Of a DNA stretch of 64,000 nucleotides, positions 56,059 through 64,000 are shown piece by piece. Origin of the DNA: Burkholderiales bacterium (GTDB taxonomy: Bacteria > Pseudomonadota > Gammaproteobacteria > Burkholderiales > Thiobacteraceae). Made by a program: the position numbers and the translations under genes. Under the pieces are notes generated by a model that saw nothing but the letters and a program-made list of their open reading frames with translations, had not been told where the DNA came from and did no database searches. Numbering within the stretch: the first letter of the stretch is position 1; each line of letters starts with the position of its first letter. The stretch covers positions 1 to 64,000 of the forward strand of contig JAIMAL010000005.1 in assembly GCA_023511995.1 (NCBI GenBank). Reading direction: 5' to 3'.

Positions 56059-56475
56059 ATGAGTTCCCGCTTCGAAACCCCTGCCGACGCGGAAACGGCG
56101 TTCTACCGCGCCTTCGAAGCCAACGATCTGGCCGCCATGATGGCCGTATGGGATGAAGCCGACGACGTCGTGTGCGTGCATCCCATGGGCCGACCCCTGC
56201 GCGGCGTGCGCGCGGTGCGGGAGGGATGGCGGGAACTGTTCGGCGCCGAGGTGGCCATGCGCTTCGGCGTGGAAGCGGTGCAGGTGAGCCGCCACGATGA
56301 CCTCGCCATCCATATCGTCATGGAGCACATCCTGGTGCCGGATGGCCGGCCCGTGGCGCCCATGACCGCCACCAACATCTACCGACGCACGCCCCTGGGC
56401 TGGCGCATGGTGCTGCACCATGCCTCGCCGGCACCGGGAGCGGCGACGGCCACAAGCGGCCACGCCCTCCACTGA
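56059..56475 (+). CDS. NTF2-like/SnoaL-type small protein
   Basis: This 138-residue protein belongs to the nuclear transport factor 2-like group (SnoaL_3/DUF4440 style): ADAETAFYRAFEANDLAAMMAVWDEADDVVCVHPMG, then VREGWRELF and RRTPLGWRMVLHHASPAP. Such proteins are cone-shaped dimers used for ligand binding or simple isomerase chemistry. The role here is unknown. It overlaps the next gene by one base, so the two are coupled, and it is divergent from hemN. Confidence 0.85.
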   Translation: MSSRFETPADAETAFYRAFEANDLAAMMAVWDEADDVVCVHPMGRPLRGVRAVREGWRELFGAEVAMRFGVEAVQVSRHDDLAIHIVMEHILVPDGRPVAPMTATNIYRRTPLGWRMVLHHASPAPGAATATSGHALH

Positions 56476-57497
56476 TGCCCGGCCGGCTTGTGCATTCCAC
56501 CTATCGGGCGCCCCTGTGGCTCGCCGGGGGGCATCTCCAGACGCTCTATGCGGCGCTCTTGGTGCGCGTGCCCTCCATCCCCTATCGCCGCGAGCGCTGG
56601 GTGCTGGCCGACGGTGATTTCCTCGACCTGGATTGGGTGGACGGGCCCCTCGATGCGCCGCTTCTGGTGCTCTTCCATGGACTGGAAGGCAGCTCCCGCG
56701 GCCATTATGCGCGGGCGCTCATGCAGGCGGTGCGCCGGCGCGGCTTCTCCGGAGTCATCCCCCATTTCCGCGGCTGCAGCGGCGAGCCCAACCGCCTGGC
56801 CCGCGCCTACCATTCCGGAGACAGCGCGGAAATCGATCTCATCCTGCGCCGGCTGCGCGCCGAATTTCCCCGCCGGGCCCTCTTCGCGGTGGGGGTTTCC
56901 CTGGGGGGCAATGCGCTCCTCAAATGGCTGGGGGAGGGGGGTGCCGCCTGCCGGTCGGTGATCGATGCGGCAGCCGCGGTCTCCGCCCCCGTGGACCTCG
57001 TCGCCGCCGGCCGGACGCTGGACCGGGGTTTGAACCGCCAGCTCTATGTGCGTCATTTTCTGGCAAGCCTCAGGGCCAAGGCCCTGGACAAAATCGCCCG
57101 CCACCGGCTGCCGGTGAGTCCCGCCGCCATCCGCAGCGCCTCGACCCTGTACCGCTTCGATGATTTGTTCACCGCCCCCCTGCACGGCTTCCGCGATGCC
57201 ATGGATTACTGGACGCGCGCCAGCAGCAAGCCCTGGCTGAATTCCATTGCCGTGCCAACCCTGCTGCTCAATGCGAGGAACGATCCCTTCCTGCCGGCAA
57301 GCGCCCTGCCCACGGTGGAGGAGGTGAGCGCCGCAGTGACGCTGGAATACCCGGCCGCGGGCGGGCACGTGGGTTTCGTCAGCGGCCCTTTCCCCGGGCG
57401 CCTTGACTGGCTGCCCCAGCGCCTGATGGATTTCTTTGCCGCGCAGGGGAACAAGCCGATAAGGGTTGCGCCCGAATCGTTATTCTCAACCGTGTAG
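56475..57497 (+). CDS. YheT-family alpha/beta hydrolase
   Basis: This 340-residue hydrolase has WLAGGHLQTLYAALL at the N-terminus, HGLEGSSRGHYARALM around the oxyanion hole and the nucleophile elbow GVSLGGNALLKWLGE (serine). The C-terminal ...PAAGGHVGFVSG carries the catalytic histidine. It is a COG0429/YheT-type esterase-like protein related to ABHD1/ABHD3. The substrate is not known. Confidence 0.92.
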   Translation: MPGRLVHSTYRAPLWLAGGHLQTLYAALLVRVPSIPYRRERWVLADGDFLDLDWVDGPLDAPLLVLFHGLEGSSRGHYARALMQAVRRRGFSGVIPHFRGCSGEPNRLARAYHSGDSAEIDLILRRLRAEFPRRALFAVGVSLGGNALLKWLGEGGAACRSVIDAAAAVSAPVDLVAAGRTLDRGLNRQLYVRHFLASLRAKALDKIARHRLPVSPAAIRSASTLYRFDDLFTAPLHGFRDAMDYWTRASSKPWLNSIAVPTLLLNARNDPFLPASALPTVEEVSAAVTLEYPAAGGHVGFVSGPFPGRLDWLPQRLMDFFAAQGNKPIRVAPESLFSTV

Positions 57498-57513
57498 CAG
57501 CGACGGAGTCATC

Positions 57514-58890
57514 ATGCCCCATTATCCCAAGGAAATCTTCAAGGCCTACGACATCCGCGGCATCGTCGGCCAGACCTTCACCCCCGAGATCGTCGAGGCC
57601 ATCGGCCAGGCCATCGGCTCGGAAGCCCGGGCCCGGCATCAGCGCGCCATCGTCATCGGCCGCGACGGCCGCCTCTCCGGCCCGACCCTGGCGGAGGCCC
57701 TGGCGCGGGGGATTCTCAAGGCCGGCATCGATGTCATCGACATCGGTATGGTGGCCACTCCCATGACCTATTTCGCCGCCTTCGAACTGGGCACCCATTC
57801 GGCGGTGATGGTCACCGGCAGCCACAACCCGCCGGATTACAACGGCCTCAAAATGGTGCTGGGCGGCGAGACCCTCGCCGGCGAGGCGATCCAGGCCCTG
57901 CGCGAGAGACTGGAGCGCAACGATCTCAGCCACGGCCAGGGGAGTCTGCGGCAGGAGGACATCAGCGACCGCTACATCGAGCGCATCGTCTCCGATGTCA
58001 AGCTGGCGCGACCGATGAAGATCGTCATCGATTGCGGCAATGGGGTGCCCGGCGCGTTTGCCCCCAAGCTCTATCGCCGCCTGGGCTGCGAGGTGACGGA
58101 GCTCTACTGCGAGGTGGATGGCCGCTTCCCCCATCATCATCCCGATCCCTCGCAACCCAAGAACCTCGAGGACCTGATCCAGGCGCTTGCGCAAGGCGAT
58201 GCGGAGATTGGGCTGGCCTTCGACGGTGACGGCGATCGTCTGGGCGTGGTGACCAAAGAGGGCCAGATCATCTTCCCTGACCGCCAGCTCATGCTCTTCG
58301 CCGATGATGTGCTGTCGCGCAATCCCGGCGCGAAGATCATCTTCGACGTCAAATCCACCCGGAAACTCTTCGACTGGATCCGCGCCCGCGGCGGCGAGCC
58401 CATCCTGTGGAAGACGGGTCATTCCTTCATCAAGGCGAAGATGAAGGAAACCGGCGCGCTGCTCGCCGGCGAGATGAGCGGCCACATTTTCTTCAAGGAT
58501 CGCTGGTATGGCTTTGACGACGGCATGTATGCGGGCTGCCGCCTGCTGGAATATCTGTCACGCCAGCCCGACGTGAGCGCCACCCTGACCCGCCTGCCGG
58601 ACACGGTGAACACGCCGGAGCTGCAGATCAGGATGGCCGAAGGGGAACACTACGCCCTGATGGAAAAGCTCAAGACCACCGCCCGCTTTCCCGGGGCCAG
58701 GGAAATCATCACCCTCGATGGCCTGCGGGTGGAATACGCAGACGGCTTCGGCCTCGCGCGTCCCTCCAACACCACCCCGGTGATCGTGCTGCGCTTCGAG
58801 GCCGACAACGAGGCGGCCCTCAAGCGTATTCAGGCCGACTTCCGCCGCGTCCTGCTGGAAGCCGCGCCCGATCTCAAGCTGCCGTTCTGA
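57514..58890 (+). CDS. Phosphomannomutase/phosphoglucomutase (AlgC-like)
   Basis: This 458-residue alpha-D-phosphohexomutase interconverts hexose 1- and 6-phosphates for LPS and exopolysaccharide precursors. It begins KEIFKAYDIRGIVG. It has the phosphoserine loop VTGSHNPPDYNG, metal loop FDGDGDRLG, sugar specificity loop GEMSGHIF and C-terminal phosphate loop ARPSNTTPVIVLRFEA. All functional loops are intact. The length and GEMSGHIF fit the dual-specificity AlgC group. ATG 57514 has CGGAG upstream. Confidence 0.93.
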   Translation: MPHYPKEIFKAYDIRGIVGQTFTPEIVEAIGQAIGSEARARHQRAIVIGRDGRLSGPTLAEALARGILKAGIDVIDIGMVATPMTYFAAFELGTHSAVMVTGSHNPPDYNGLKMVLGGETLAGEAIQALRERLERNDLSHGQGSLRQEDISDRYIERIVSDVKLARPMKIVIDCGNGVPGAFAPKLYRRLGCEVTELYCEVDGRFPHHHPDPSQPKNLEDLIQALAQGDAEIGLAFDGDGDRLGVVTKEGQIIFPDRQLMLFADDVLSRNPGAKIIFDVKSTRKLFDWIRARGGEPILWKTGHSFIKAKMKETGALLAGEMSGHIFFKDRWYGFDDGMYAGCRLLEYLSRQPDVSATLTRLPDTVNTPELQIRMAEGEHYALMEKLKTTARFPGAREIITLDGLRVEYADGFGLARPSNTTPVIVLRFEADNEAALKRIQADFRRVLLEAAPDLKLPF

Positions 58891-58932
58891 GCCAACGGCG
58901 GAGGAATACCCCGCCGTCGGCGTCAGCGCGCC

Positions 58933-59160
58933 TCAATCCACGCCGCCCACCACATCGGAGCGGCGCGCGGCATAGGCCATGTCCCGCTCCGGCGGCACCA
59001 GCTCCGCTTCCAGGTTAGTCGTTGCCACGTCGCGCGGCCGTCGGTCGCGTAGCCACCAGTAGGCCCAGTTGCGGCTGCGTTCGGCCTCGATCTTCGGGTC
59101 CTCCCGCAGTTTGCGAATGAGGACATCCACCTCGGATTCGTAAGGATTGCGCTTGCTCAT
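58933..59160 (-). CDS. Small DUF3460-like protein
   Basis: This 75-residue protein begins [20 protein letters not shown] and continues [16 protein letters not shown], resembling the short DUF3460 proteins of betaproteobacteria (YES..T.FL..LK..P.I....R..WW). It is hydrophilic and charged, with no signal peptide. The function is unknown. It is divergent from pyrD and convergent with the hexomutase gene. Confidence 0.6.
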   Translation of the reverse strand: MSKRNPYESEVDVLIRKLREDPKIEAERSRNWAYWWLRDRRPRDVATTNLEAELVPPERDMAYAARRSDVVGGVD

Positions 59161-59224
59161 GGTTTCCCCCGCCGCGCACCATAGCGAAAAGGCGCAGGTC
59201 CCGCAAGGTCCCAGCGTCAATCAT

Positions 59225-59253
59225 TTGTGGTCGCGGCACAATCGGACTAAAAT
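59225..59253 (+). promoter_or_regulatory. Candidate pyrD promoter
   Basis: TTGTGG (59225-59230), a 17-base spacer and TAAAAT (59248-59253) followed by CGCGG lie just before pyrD. It is the best-spaced example of the recurrent TARAAT motif in the window. Confidence 0.45.
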
Positions 59254-59276
59254 CGCGGCACCCCCGGGGTGCCTCC

Positions 59277-60302
59277 ATGCTCTATTGCCTCGCCCGCCCC
59301 CTCCTTTTCGCCCTCGACCCGGAAACCGCCCACGATCTTACCCTCGAGGCGCTGGCCAGGGCGGGCGGCCTGTTGCGCTTCGCGGCACCCCGCGTCCCCT
59401 GCACACCGCGCACGGTGATGGGCATCTCCTTCCCCAATCCCCTGGGACTGGCGGCGGGTCTCGACAAGAATGGCGAGGCCATCGATGGACTCGCGGCCCT
59501 GGGCTTCGGTTTTCTCGAAATCGGCACCGTCACTCCGCGACCGCAGCCGGGCAACCCCCGGCCGCGCCTTTTCCGCCTCCCCGAGGCACAGGCCCTCATC
59601 AACCGCATGGGCTTCAACAACCACGGTGTCGATGTCCTGGTGGAGAACGTCAGACGGGCGCAATATCGCGGCGTGCTGGGCATCAACATCGGCAAGAACT
59701 TCGACACCCCCATGGCGCAGGCGGTGGAGGACTATCTCATCTGTCTGCGCAAGGTCTATGCGTATGCCAGTTACGTGACGGTGAACGTCTCCTCCCCCAA
59801 CACCCGCAACCTGCGTGATCTGCAGGGAGAGAAGGCGCTCGACGGACTGCTCTCCGCCCTCAAGGGGGAACAGGCGCGCCTTGCCGACCGCCATGGCCGT
59901 TACGTGCCCCTCGTGCTCAAGATCGCCCCCGATCTCGACGGGGACCAGATCGCGGTCATCGCCGATCGGTTGATTGCCCATCGCATCGACGGCGTCATCG
60001 CCACCAACACCACCACAAGCCGCGAAGGGGTGAGCGGGCTGGTGCACAGCGAGGAGGCCGGGGGCCTGTCCGGCGCGCCGTTGCGGGACAAGGCCACCGC
60101 GGTCATCCGTGCTCTCCATGCAAGGCTTGGGGATGCCGTGCCCATCATCGGCGTGGGAGGCATTCTCACCGGCAGGGATGCGCAGGAAAAAATCGAGGCG
60201 GGGGCGAAGCTCGTGCAGATTTACACCGGCCTCATCTATCGCGGCCCGGCGCTTGTCCGGGAGATCCTGGAAACCCTTTGTCCCGGCGGGAATCCCCCAT
60301 GA
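59277..60302 (+). CDS. pyrD: Dihydroorotate dehydrogenase (quinone)
   Basis: This 341-residue class 2, membrane-associated flavoenzyme of pyrimidine synthesis passes electrons to the quinone pool. Signature regions are the N-terminal amphipathic segment [68 protein letters not shown] (catalytic serine) and [19 protein letters not shown]. Its stop overlaps the kup start as ATGA. Confidence 0.97.
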   Translation: MLYCLARPLLFALDPETAHDLTLEALARAGGLLRFAAPRVPCTPRTVMGISFPNPLGLAAGLDKNGEAIDGLAALGFGFLEIGTVTPRPQPGNPRPRLFRLPEAQALINRMGFNNHGVDVLVENVRRAQYRGVLGINIGKNFDTPMAQAVEDYLICLRKVYAYASYVTVNVSSPNTRNLRDLQGEKALDGLLSALKGEQARLADRHGRYVPLVLKIAPDLDGDQIAVIADRLIAHRIDGVIATNTTTSREGVSGLVHSEEAGGLSGAPLRDKATAVIRALHARLGDAVPIIGVGGILTGRDAQEKIEAGAKLVQIYTGLIYRGPALVREILETLCPGGNPP

Positions 60303-62176
60303 GTCATGCATCCCGTGGCGTAAGCACAGTGGGGCTTGCCGCCAGCGCCATCGGCGTGGTGTTCGGTGACATTGGCACCAGCCCCCTCTACACCATGAAG
60401 GAGGTGTTCGCCGGCCACCACCCCCTGGAGCCCAGCACCGACAATGTGCTGGGCATCCTGTCGCTGGTGTTCTGGGCGATCACCATCGTCGTCTCGGTCA
60501 AGTACGTGGCCTTCATCATGCGCGCCGACAACAATGGTGAAGGGGGCATCATGGCCTTGATCGCCGTGGTGCAACGCGCCGTGTCCCCGGGCACCCGCCT
60601 GGGTTGGCTGCTCGCGGTACTGGGCATTTTTGGTGCCTCCCTCTTTTACGGCGACGGCATGATCACGCCGGCCATCTCGGTGCTCTCCGCGGTGGAGGGG
60701 CTGCAGGTGGCCACCCCCGCGCTGCGGCCGCTGGTGGAGCCTCTCTCGCTTGTGGTGCTGATCATTTTGTTCGCCATCCAGCGTCACGGCACCCAGCATG
60801 TGGGACGTTTCTTCGCCCCGGTGATGGCGCTCTGGTTTCTCACCCTGGCGCTTCTGGGGGTGGTCAACATCCGGGCGGAGCCGGCCGTGCTGGCGGCGGT
60901 GAATCCGTTACACGCCCTGGATTTCTTCGCCCGGCACCAGGGCTATGCCTTCCTCACCCTCGGTGCGGTGGTGCTGGCCGTCACCGGCGCCGAAGCCCTC
61001 TACGCAGACATGGGCCATTTCGGCCGCACCCCCATTCGCCTGGCCTGGTTCGGCTTCGTCCTGCCGGCGCTGCTGCTCAACTATTTCGGCCAGGGCGCCC
61101 TGCTCATCCGCCATCCGGAAGCGGTGAGCAATCCCTTCTACATGCAGGCACCAGAATGGGCGCTGCCACCCCTCATCGCGCTGGCCACCGCCGCCACCAT
61201 CATCGCGTCGCAGGCGGTGATTTCCGGCGCCTTCTCCGTCACCCGCCAGGCCATCCAGCTCGGCTATCTGCCGCGCATGCAGATCGTCCACACCTCGGAA
61301 CACGCCATCGGCCAGATCTACATCCCCTTCATCAACTGGACCATGCTGAGCGGCATCGTCATCCTGGTGTTGATGTTCGGTTCCTCCAGCAACCTGGCCG
61401 CCGCCTATGGCATCGCCGTCACCGGCACCATGCTGATCGACACCTTGCTGGGCTTCGTCGTGGTGATCGGTCTGTGGCGGTGGAACCGTTGGCTCGCCAT
61501 CGCCGGCCTCATCGCCTTCCTCACCGTGGATGTGGCTTTCTTCGGGGCAACCTCCCTCAAGATCGTCGAGGGAGGCTGGTTCCCCCTGCTGGTGGGGGTG
61601 GTGGTGTTCACCCTGCTGTCCACCTGGAAGCGGGGCCGCCAGCTCCTTCTCGCCCGCCTCAACTCTGGGGCCATCGCGCTCACACCCTTCATCGAGGGTC
61701 TTATGGCCCATCCGCCCGTGCGGGTGCCGGGTACCGCCGTTTTCCTCACCGCGAGCAAGGACGGCGTGCCCCATGCCCTGCTGCACAACCTGGCGCACAA
61801 CAAGGTGCTCCACGAGCGGGTGGTCTTTCTCACCGTGATCACGGAAAACCGACCCTTCGTTCCCGCCGCTGAACGGGTCGAGATCGAGGACCTGGGTCAT
61901 GACTTCTACCGCGTAGTGGTGCACTATGGCTTCAAGGATGAACCGGACATTCCCGCCGCCCTTGCCCTGTGCGGGGAGAAAGGGCTCACCTTCGACATGA
62001 TGCAGACTTCCTTCTTCCTTTCCCGGGAGACCATCATCGCCACGGGTCTGCCTGGCATGGCACCCTGGCGGGAGCAGTTGTTCATCCACATGGCCCGCAA
62101 TGCGGAAAGCGCCATGAGTTTCTTCCGCATCCCCACCAACCGCGTGATCGAACTGGGCACGCAGGTGGAAATCTAA
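60299..62176 (+). CDS. kup: Low-affinity potassium transporter Kup
   Basis: This 625-residue K+/H+ symporter of the KUP/HAK family has twelve membrane segments and a C-terminal cytosolic domain. [52 protein letters not shown] and [20 protein letters not shown] are family signatures. ATG 60299 overlaps the pyrD stop, suggesting coupling. Confidence 0.96.
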   Translation: MSHASRGVSTVGLAASAIGVVFGDIGTSPLYTMKEVFAGHHPLEPSTDNVLGILSLVFWAITIVVSVKYVAFIMRADNNGEGGIMALIAVVQRAVSPGTRLGWLLAVLGIFGASLFYGDGMITPAISVLSAVEGLQVATPALRPLVEPLSLVVLIILFAIQRHGTQHVGRFFAPVMALWFLTLALLGVVNIRAEPAVLAAVNPLHALDFFARHQGYAFLTLGAVVLAVTGAEALYADMGHFGRTPIRLAWFGFVLPALLLNYFGQGALLIRHPEAVSNPFYMQAPEWALPPLIALATAATIIASQAVISGAFSVTRQAIQLGYLPRMQIVHTSEHAIGQIYIPFINWTMLSGIVILVLMFGSSSNLAAAYGIAVTGTMLIDTLLGFVVVIGLWRWNRWLAIAGLIAFLTVDVAFFGATSLKIVEGGWFPLLVGVVVFTLLSTWKRGRQLLLARLNSGAIALTPFIEGLMAHPPVRVPGTAVFLTASKDGVPHALLHNLAHNKVLHERVVFLTVITENRPFVPAAERVEIEDLGHDFYRVVVHYGFKDEPDIPAALALCGEKGLTFDMMQTSFFLSRETIIATGLPGMAPWREQLFIHMARNAESAMSFFRIPTNRVIELGTQVEI

Positions 62177-62191
62177 CGGACGAGGAACCCC

Positions 62192-63307
62192 ATGCGCATC
62201 GGCATCCCCAAGGAGATCAAGGATTTCGAATATCGTGTGGGTGCCACGCCCGCCGGCGTGCACATGCTGGTGGCGGCAGGCCACGAGGTCTGTGTGGAAA
62301 GCGGTGCCGGCGCCCACATCGGTTTCAGCGACGCGGACTATCAGGCCGCGGGTGCCCGCATCGTCGCCACAGCGGAGGCGGTTTACCGCTGCCCCATGGT
62401 GGTGAAGGTCAAGGAACCGCAGCCCGCCGAGATCCCGCTGCTCAAGGAAGGGCAGGTGCTGTTCTGTTACCTGCACCTCGCCGCCGCCCCGGCCCTCGCC
62501 CAGGCCCTCCTGCAACGCAAAGTCATCGCCATCGCCTATGAAACCGTCAGCGACGGCCAGGGCGGCCTGCCCCTGCTGGTTCCCATGTCGGAAATCGCCG
62601 GCCGCATGGCCATCCACGTGGGGGCCAATTGTCTGCACTTCGCGGCAGGGGGCAATGGCGTCCTCCTGGGCGGGGTGCCGGGCGTGGCACCGGGGCGGGT
62701 CTTGATCATCGGCGGCGGCACGGTGGGCACGCAGGCGGCGAAGATGGCCCTGGGGTTGGGGGCCGACGTGACCCTGCTCGATGTCAATCTCGCCCGCCTG
62801 CGCTATCTCGACGACATCCTCGGTCCCCGTCTGAAGACCCGTTATTCGGAAGCCCACGCCATTGCCGAACTGGCTACCGAGGCCGACCTCGTGGTGGGCT
62901 CCGTGTACCTGCCTGGCAAACGCGCCCCCAAGCTCATCACCCATGACACGGTGCGACGGATGAAGCGCGGCGCCGTGCTGGTGGACGTGGCCATCGACCA
63001 AGGAGGGTGCGCGGAAACCTCGCGGCCCACCACCCACAGTCACCCCACCTACATCCACGACGGCGTGGTGCATTACTGTGTGGCCAACATGCCCGCCGCA
63101 ACCGCGCGCACTTCCACCCAGGCGCTCGCCAACGCCACCCTGCCCTACACCCTGGCCCTCGCTGCCGATCCCCTCACCGCGCTCAAAACCCGCGCCGATC
63201 TGCGCGCGGGCCTGCAGCTCTGCGTGGGCCATGTCACCCACCGGGCGGTGGCAGAGGATTTGGGCTTGCCCTATACCGAGCCGGAAACGGCCCTCTCTGG
63301 TCTATAG
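62192..63307 (+). CDS. ald: Alanine dehydrogenase
   Basis: This 371-residue NAD-dependent enzyme interconverts alanine and pyruvate plus ammonia. It has [23 protein letters not shown], the substrate loop [10 protein letters not shown] and [11 protein letters not shown]. The Rossmann [24 protein letters not shown] and [24 protein letters not shown] are also present. Pyruvate links it metabolically to the PDH operon. It follows kup by 15 bases. Confidence 0.96.
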   Translation: MRIGIPKEIKDFEYRVGATPAGVHMLVAAGHEVCVESGAGAHIGFSDADYQAAGARIVATAEAVYRCPMVVKVKEPQPAEIPLLKEGQVLFCYLHLAAAPALAQALLQRKVIAIAYETVSDGQGGLPLLVPMSEIAGRMAIHVGANCLHFAAGGNGVLLGGVPGVAPGRVLIIGGGTVGTQAAKMALGLGADVTLLDVNLARLRYLDDILGPRLKTRYSEAHAIAELATEADLVVGSVYLPGKRAPKLITHDTVRRMKRGAVLVDVAIDQGGCAETSRPTTHSHPTYIHDGVVHYCVANMPAATARTSTQALANATLPYTLALAADPLTALKTRADLRAGLQLCVGHVTHRAVAEDLGLPYTEPETALSGL

Positions 63308-63398
63308 GGCAGGGAAAACCCGCGGCGGCGCAGGGTTGCAGCCCCTCCGCCCAAAGCGGATAATTTGGTCGTTTTATTTGCCGCCGGACCGGCTCATC

Positions 63399-63974
63399 GT
63401 GGAGACCTATCTGCTCATTCTCGTGAGCACGGTGTTCGTCAACAACATCGTGCTGGTCAAGATTCTCGGCCTGTGCCCCTTCATGGGGGTGTCGAAGAAG
63501 CTGGAACCCGCCATCGGCATGGGGCTTGCCACCACCTTCGTGCTCACCCTCGCCTCCGGTGCAAGCTACCTCATCAACGAATATCTTCTGGGCAGCGAGC
63601 TCTTCTATCTGCGCACCCTTTCCTTCATCGTGGTCATCGCGGCGGTAGTGCAATTCACGGAAATGTTTCTGCACAAGATGTTTCCCCTGCTCTACCAGGT
63701 GTTGGGGATTTATCTGCCCCTCATCACCACCAACTGCGCGGTGCTGGGCATTCCCCTGCTCAATGTGCAGGCGCGGCACGATTTCGTCGAGTCTCTCTTC
63801 TTCGGCTTGGGTGGGGCGCTGGGGTTTTCCATGATCTTGATCGTGTTTGCCGCCATGCGGGAACGTCTGGAAGGCGCCGACGTGCCGGCTCCCTTTCGCG
63901 GCACGGCCATCGCCATGGTCACGGCGGGCTTCATGAGCCTCGCCTTCATGGGCTTTTCCGGACTGGTGAAATGA
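63399..63974 (+). CDS. rnfA: Electron transport complex subunit RnfA (RsxA)
   Basis: This 191-residue integral membrane subunit of the Rnf complex has six membrane segments. It contains [37 protein letters not shown] and [15 protein letters not shown], the conserved cysteine-bearing helices. The C-terminal [29 protein letters not shown] closes it. It starts at GTG 63399. Rnf couples ferredoxin/NAD redox to an ion gradient; rnfB should follow beyond the window. Confidence 0.95.
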   Translation: METYLLILVSTVFVNNIVLVKILGLCPFMGVSKKLEPAIGMGLATTFVLTLASGASYLINEYLLGSELFYLRTLSFIVVIAAVVQFTEMFLHKMFPLLYQVLGIYLPLITTNCAVLGIPLLNVQARHDFVESLFFGLGGALGFSMILIVFAAMRERLEGADVPAPFRGTAIAMVTAGFMSLAFMGFSGLVK

Positions 63975-64000
63975 CCAAGCCCCGCCCACCGGCTACCGCG
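63971..64000 (+). CDS. Start of the next rnf gene (cut by the window)
   Basis: ATG 63971 overlaps the rnfA stop as ATGA and the frame stays open to the window edge (10 codons, [10 protein letters not shown]). By operon order it should be rnfB, but these residues do not look like the hydrophobic RnfB N-terminus, so the true rnfB start may lie further on or the subunit may have an N-terminal extension. Confidence 0.3.
   Translation, partial: MTKPRPPATA

Noticed and set aside
60908-63241. 777-codon open frame on the minus strand
   Set aside because: It is antisense to kup and ald; composition is His/Gly-rich and motif-free.

Overview
The window is GC-rich, densely coded bacterial chromosome. 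Gene content and order point to a betaproteobacterium: divergent ratA-rnfH/smpB next to guaBA, aat-bpt, ilvE/zinc-finger/waaF, and yhdP/nitrilase/tldD near glnE. The set fits a respiratory, microaerobic-capable organism (cbb3 oxidase, oxygen-independent HemN, Rnf start, acetate activation). I cannot name the genus from sequence alone.

Layout. 1-1340: a decayed IS3-family insertion sequence ending in a large palindrome. 1476-7253: guaBA, two small envelope proteins, rnfH-ratA, smpB and tRNA-His. 7371-15000: MFS permease, aroC, a P-type ATPase resembling animal Na+/K+-ATPases, a quinone-oxidoreductase-like enzyme and an M17 aminopeptidase. 15190-20249: a pyruvate-dehydrogenase-type operon whose E2 and E3 are fused in one 992-residue protein. 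20269-24436: an NtrC-type two-component system divergent from a DUF599 membrane protein, with a sigma-54 promoter and paired upstream repeats between them. 24527-26191: ettA. 26241-31928: ccoS-ccoN-ccoO-ccoQ-ccoP, an intrinsic terminator, then ccoG-fixH-small membrane protein. 32068-36497: aat, bpt, a metalloprotease-like protein, thyA, folA and an exported UPF0173 hydrolase. 36698-44094: an H1-like DUF2934 protein, tldD, a nitrilase-family amidase, a small protein and yhdP. 44180-48879: divergent acs and glnE. 49001-54579: ilvE, a zinc-finger protein, waaF, and a PhnD-like binding protein paired with a HAMP-PAS-GGDEF-EAL protein. 54637-60302: hemN, an NTF2-like protein, a YheT-type hydrolase, a phosphomannomutase/phosphoglucomutase, a small protein and pyrD. 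60299-64000: kup, ald, rnfA and the first codons of the next gene.

How the genes fit together. Energy metabolism dominates: pyruvate oxidation (15190-20249), acetate activation (acs), a high-affinity terminal oxidase with its assembly genes, and Rnf. Nucleotide and folate metabolism is represented by guaBA, thyA-folA and pyrD. Translation quality control and N-degron tagging are represented by smpB, ettA, aat and bpt. The strongest candidates for undescribed biology are the sigma-54/DUF599 locus, the E2-E3 fusion, the Na+/K+-ATPase-like pump, and the RNA and DNA control elements of the cco operon. No CRISPR array, prophage or integron was found. Most very long alternative reading frames are antisense shadows of high-GC genes.
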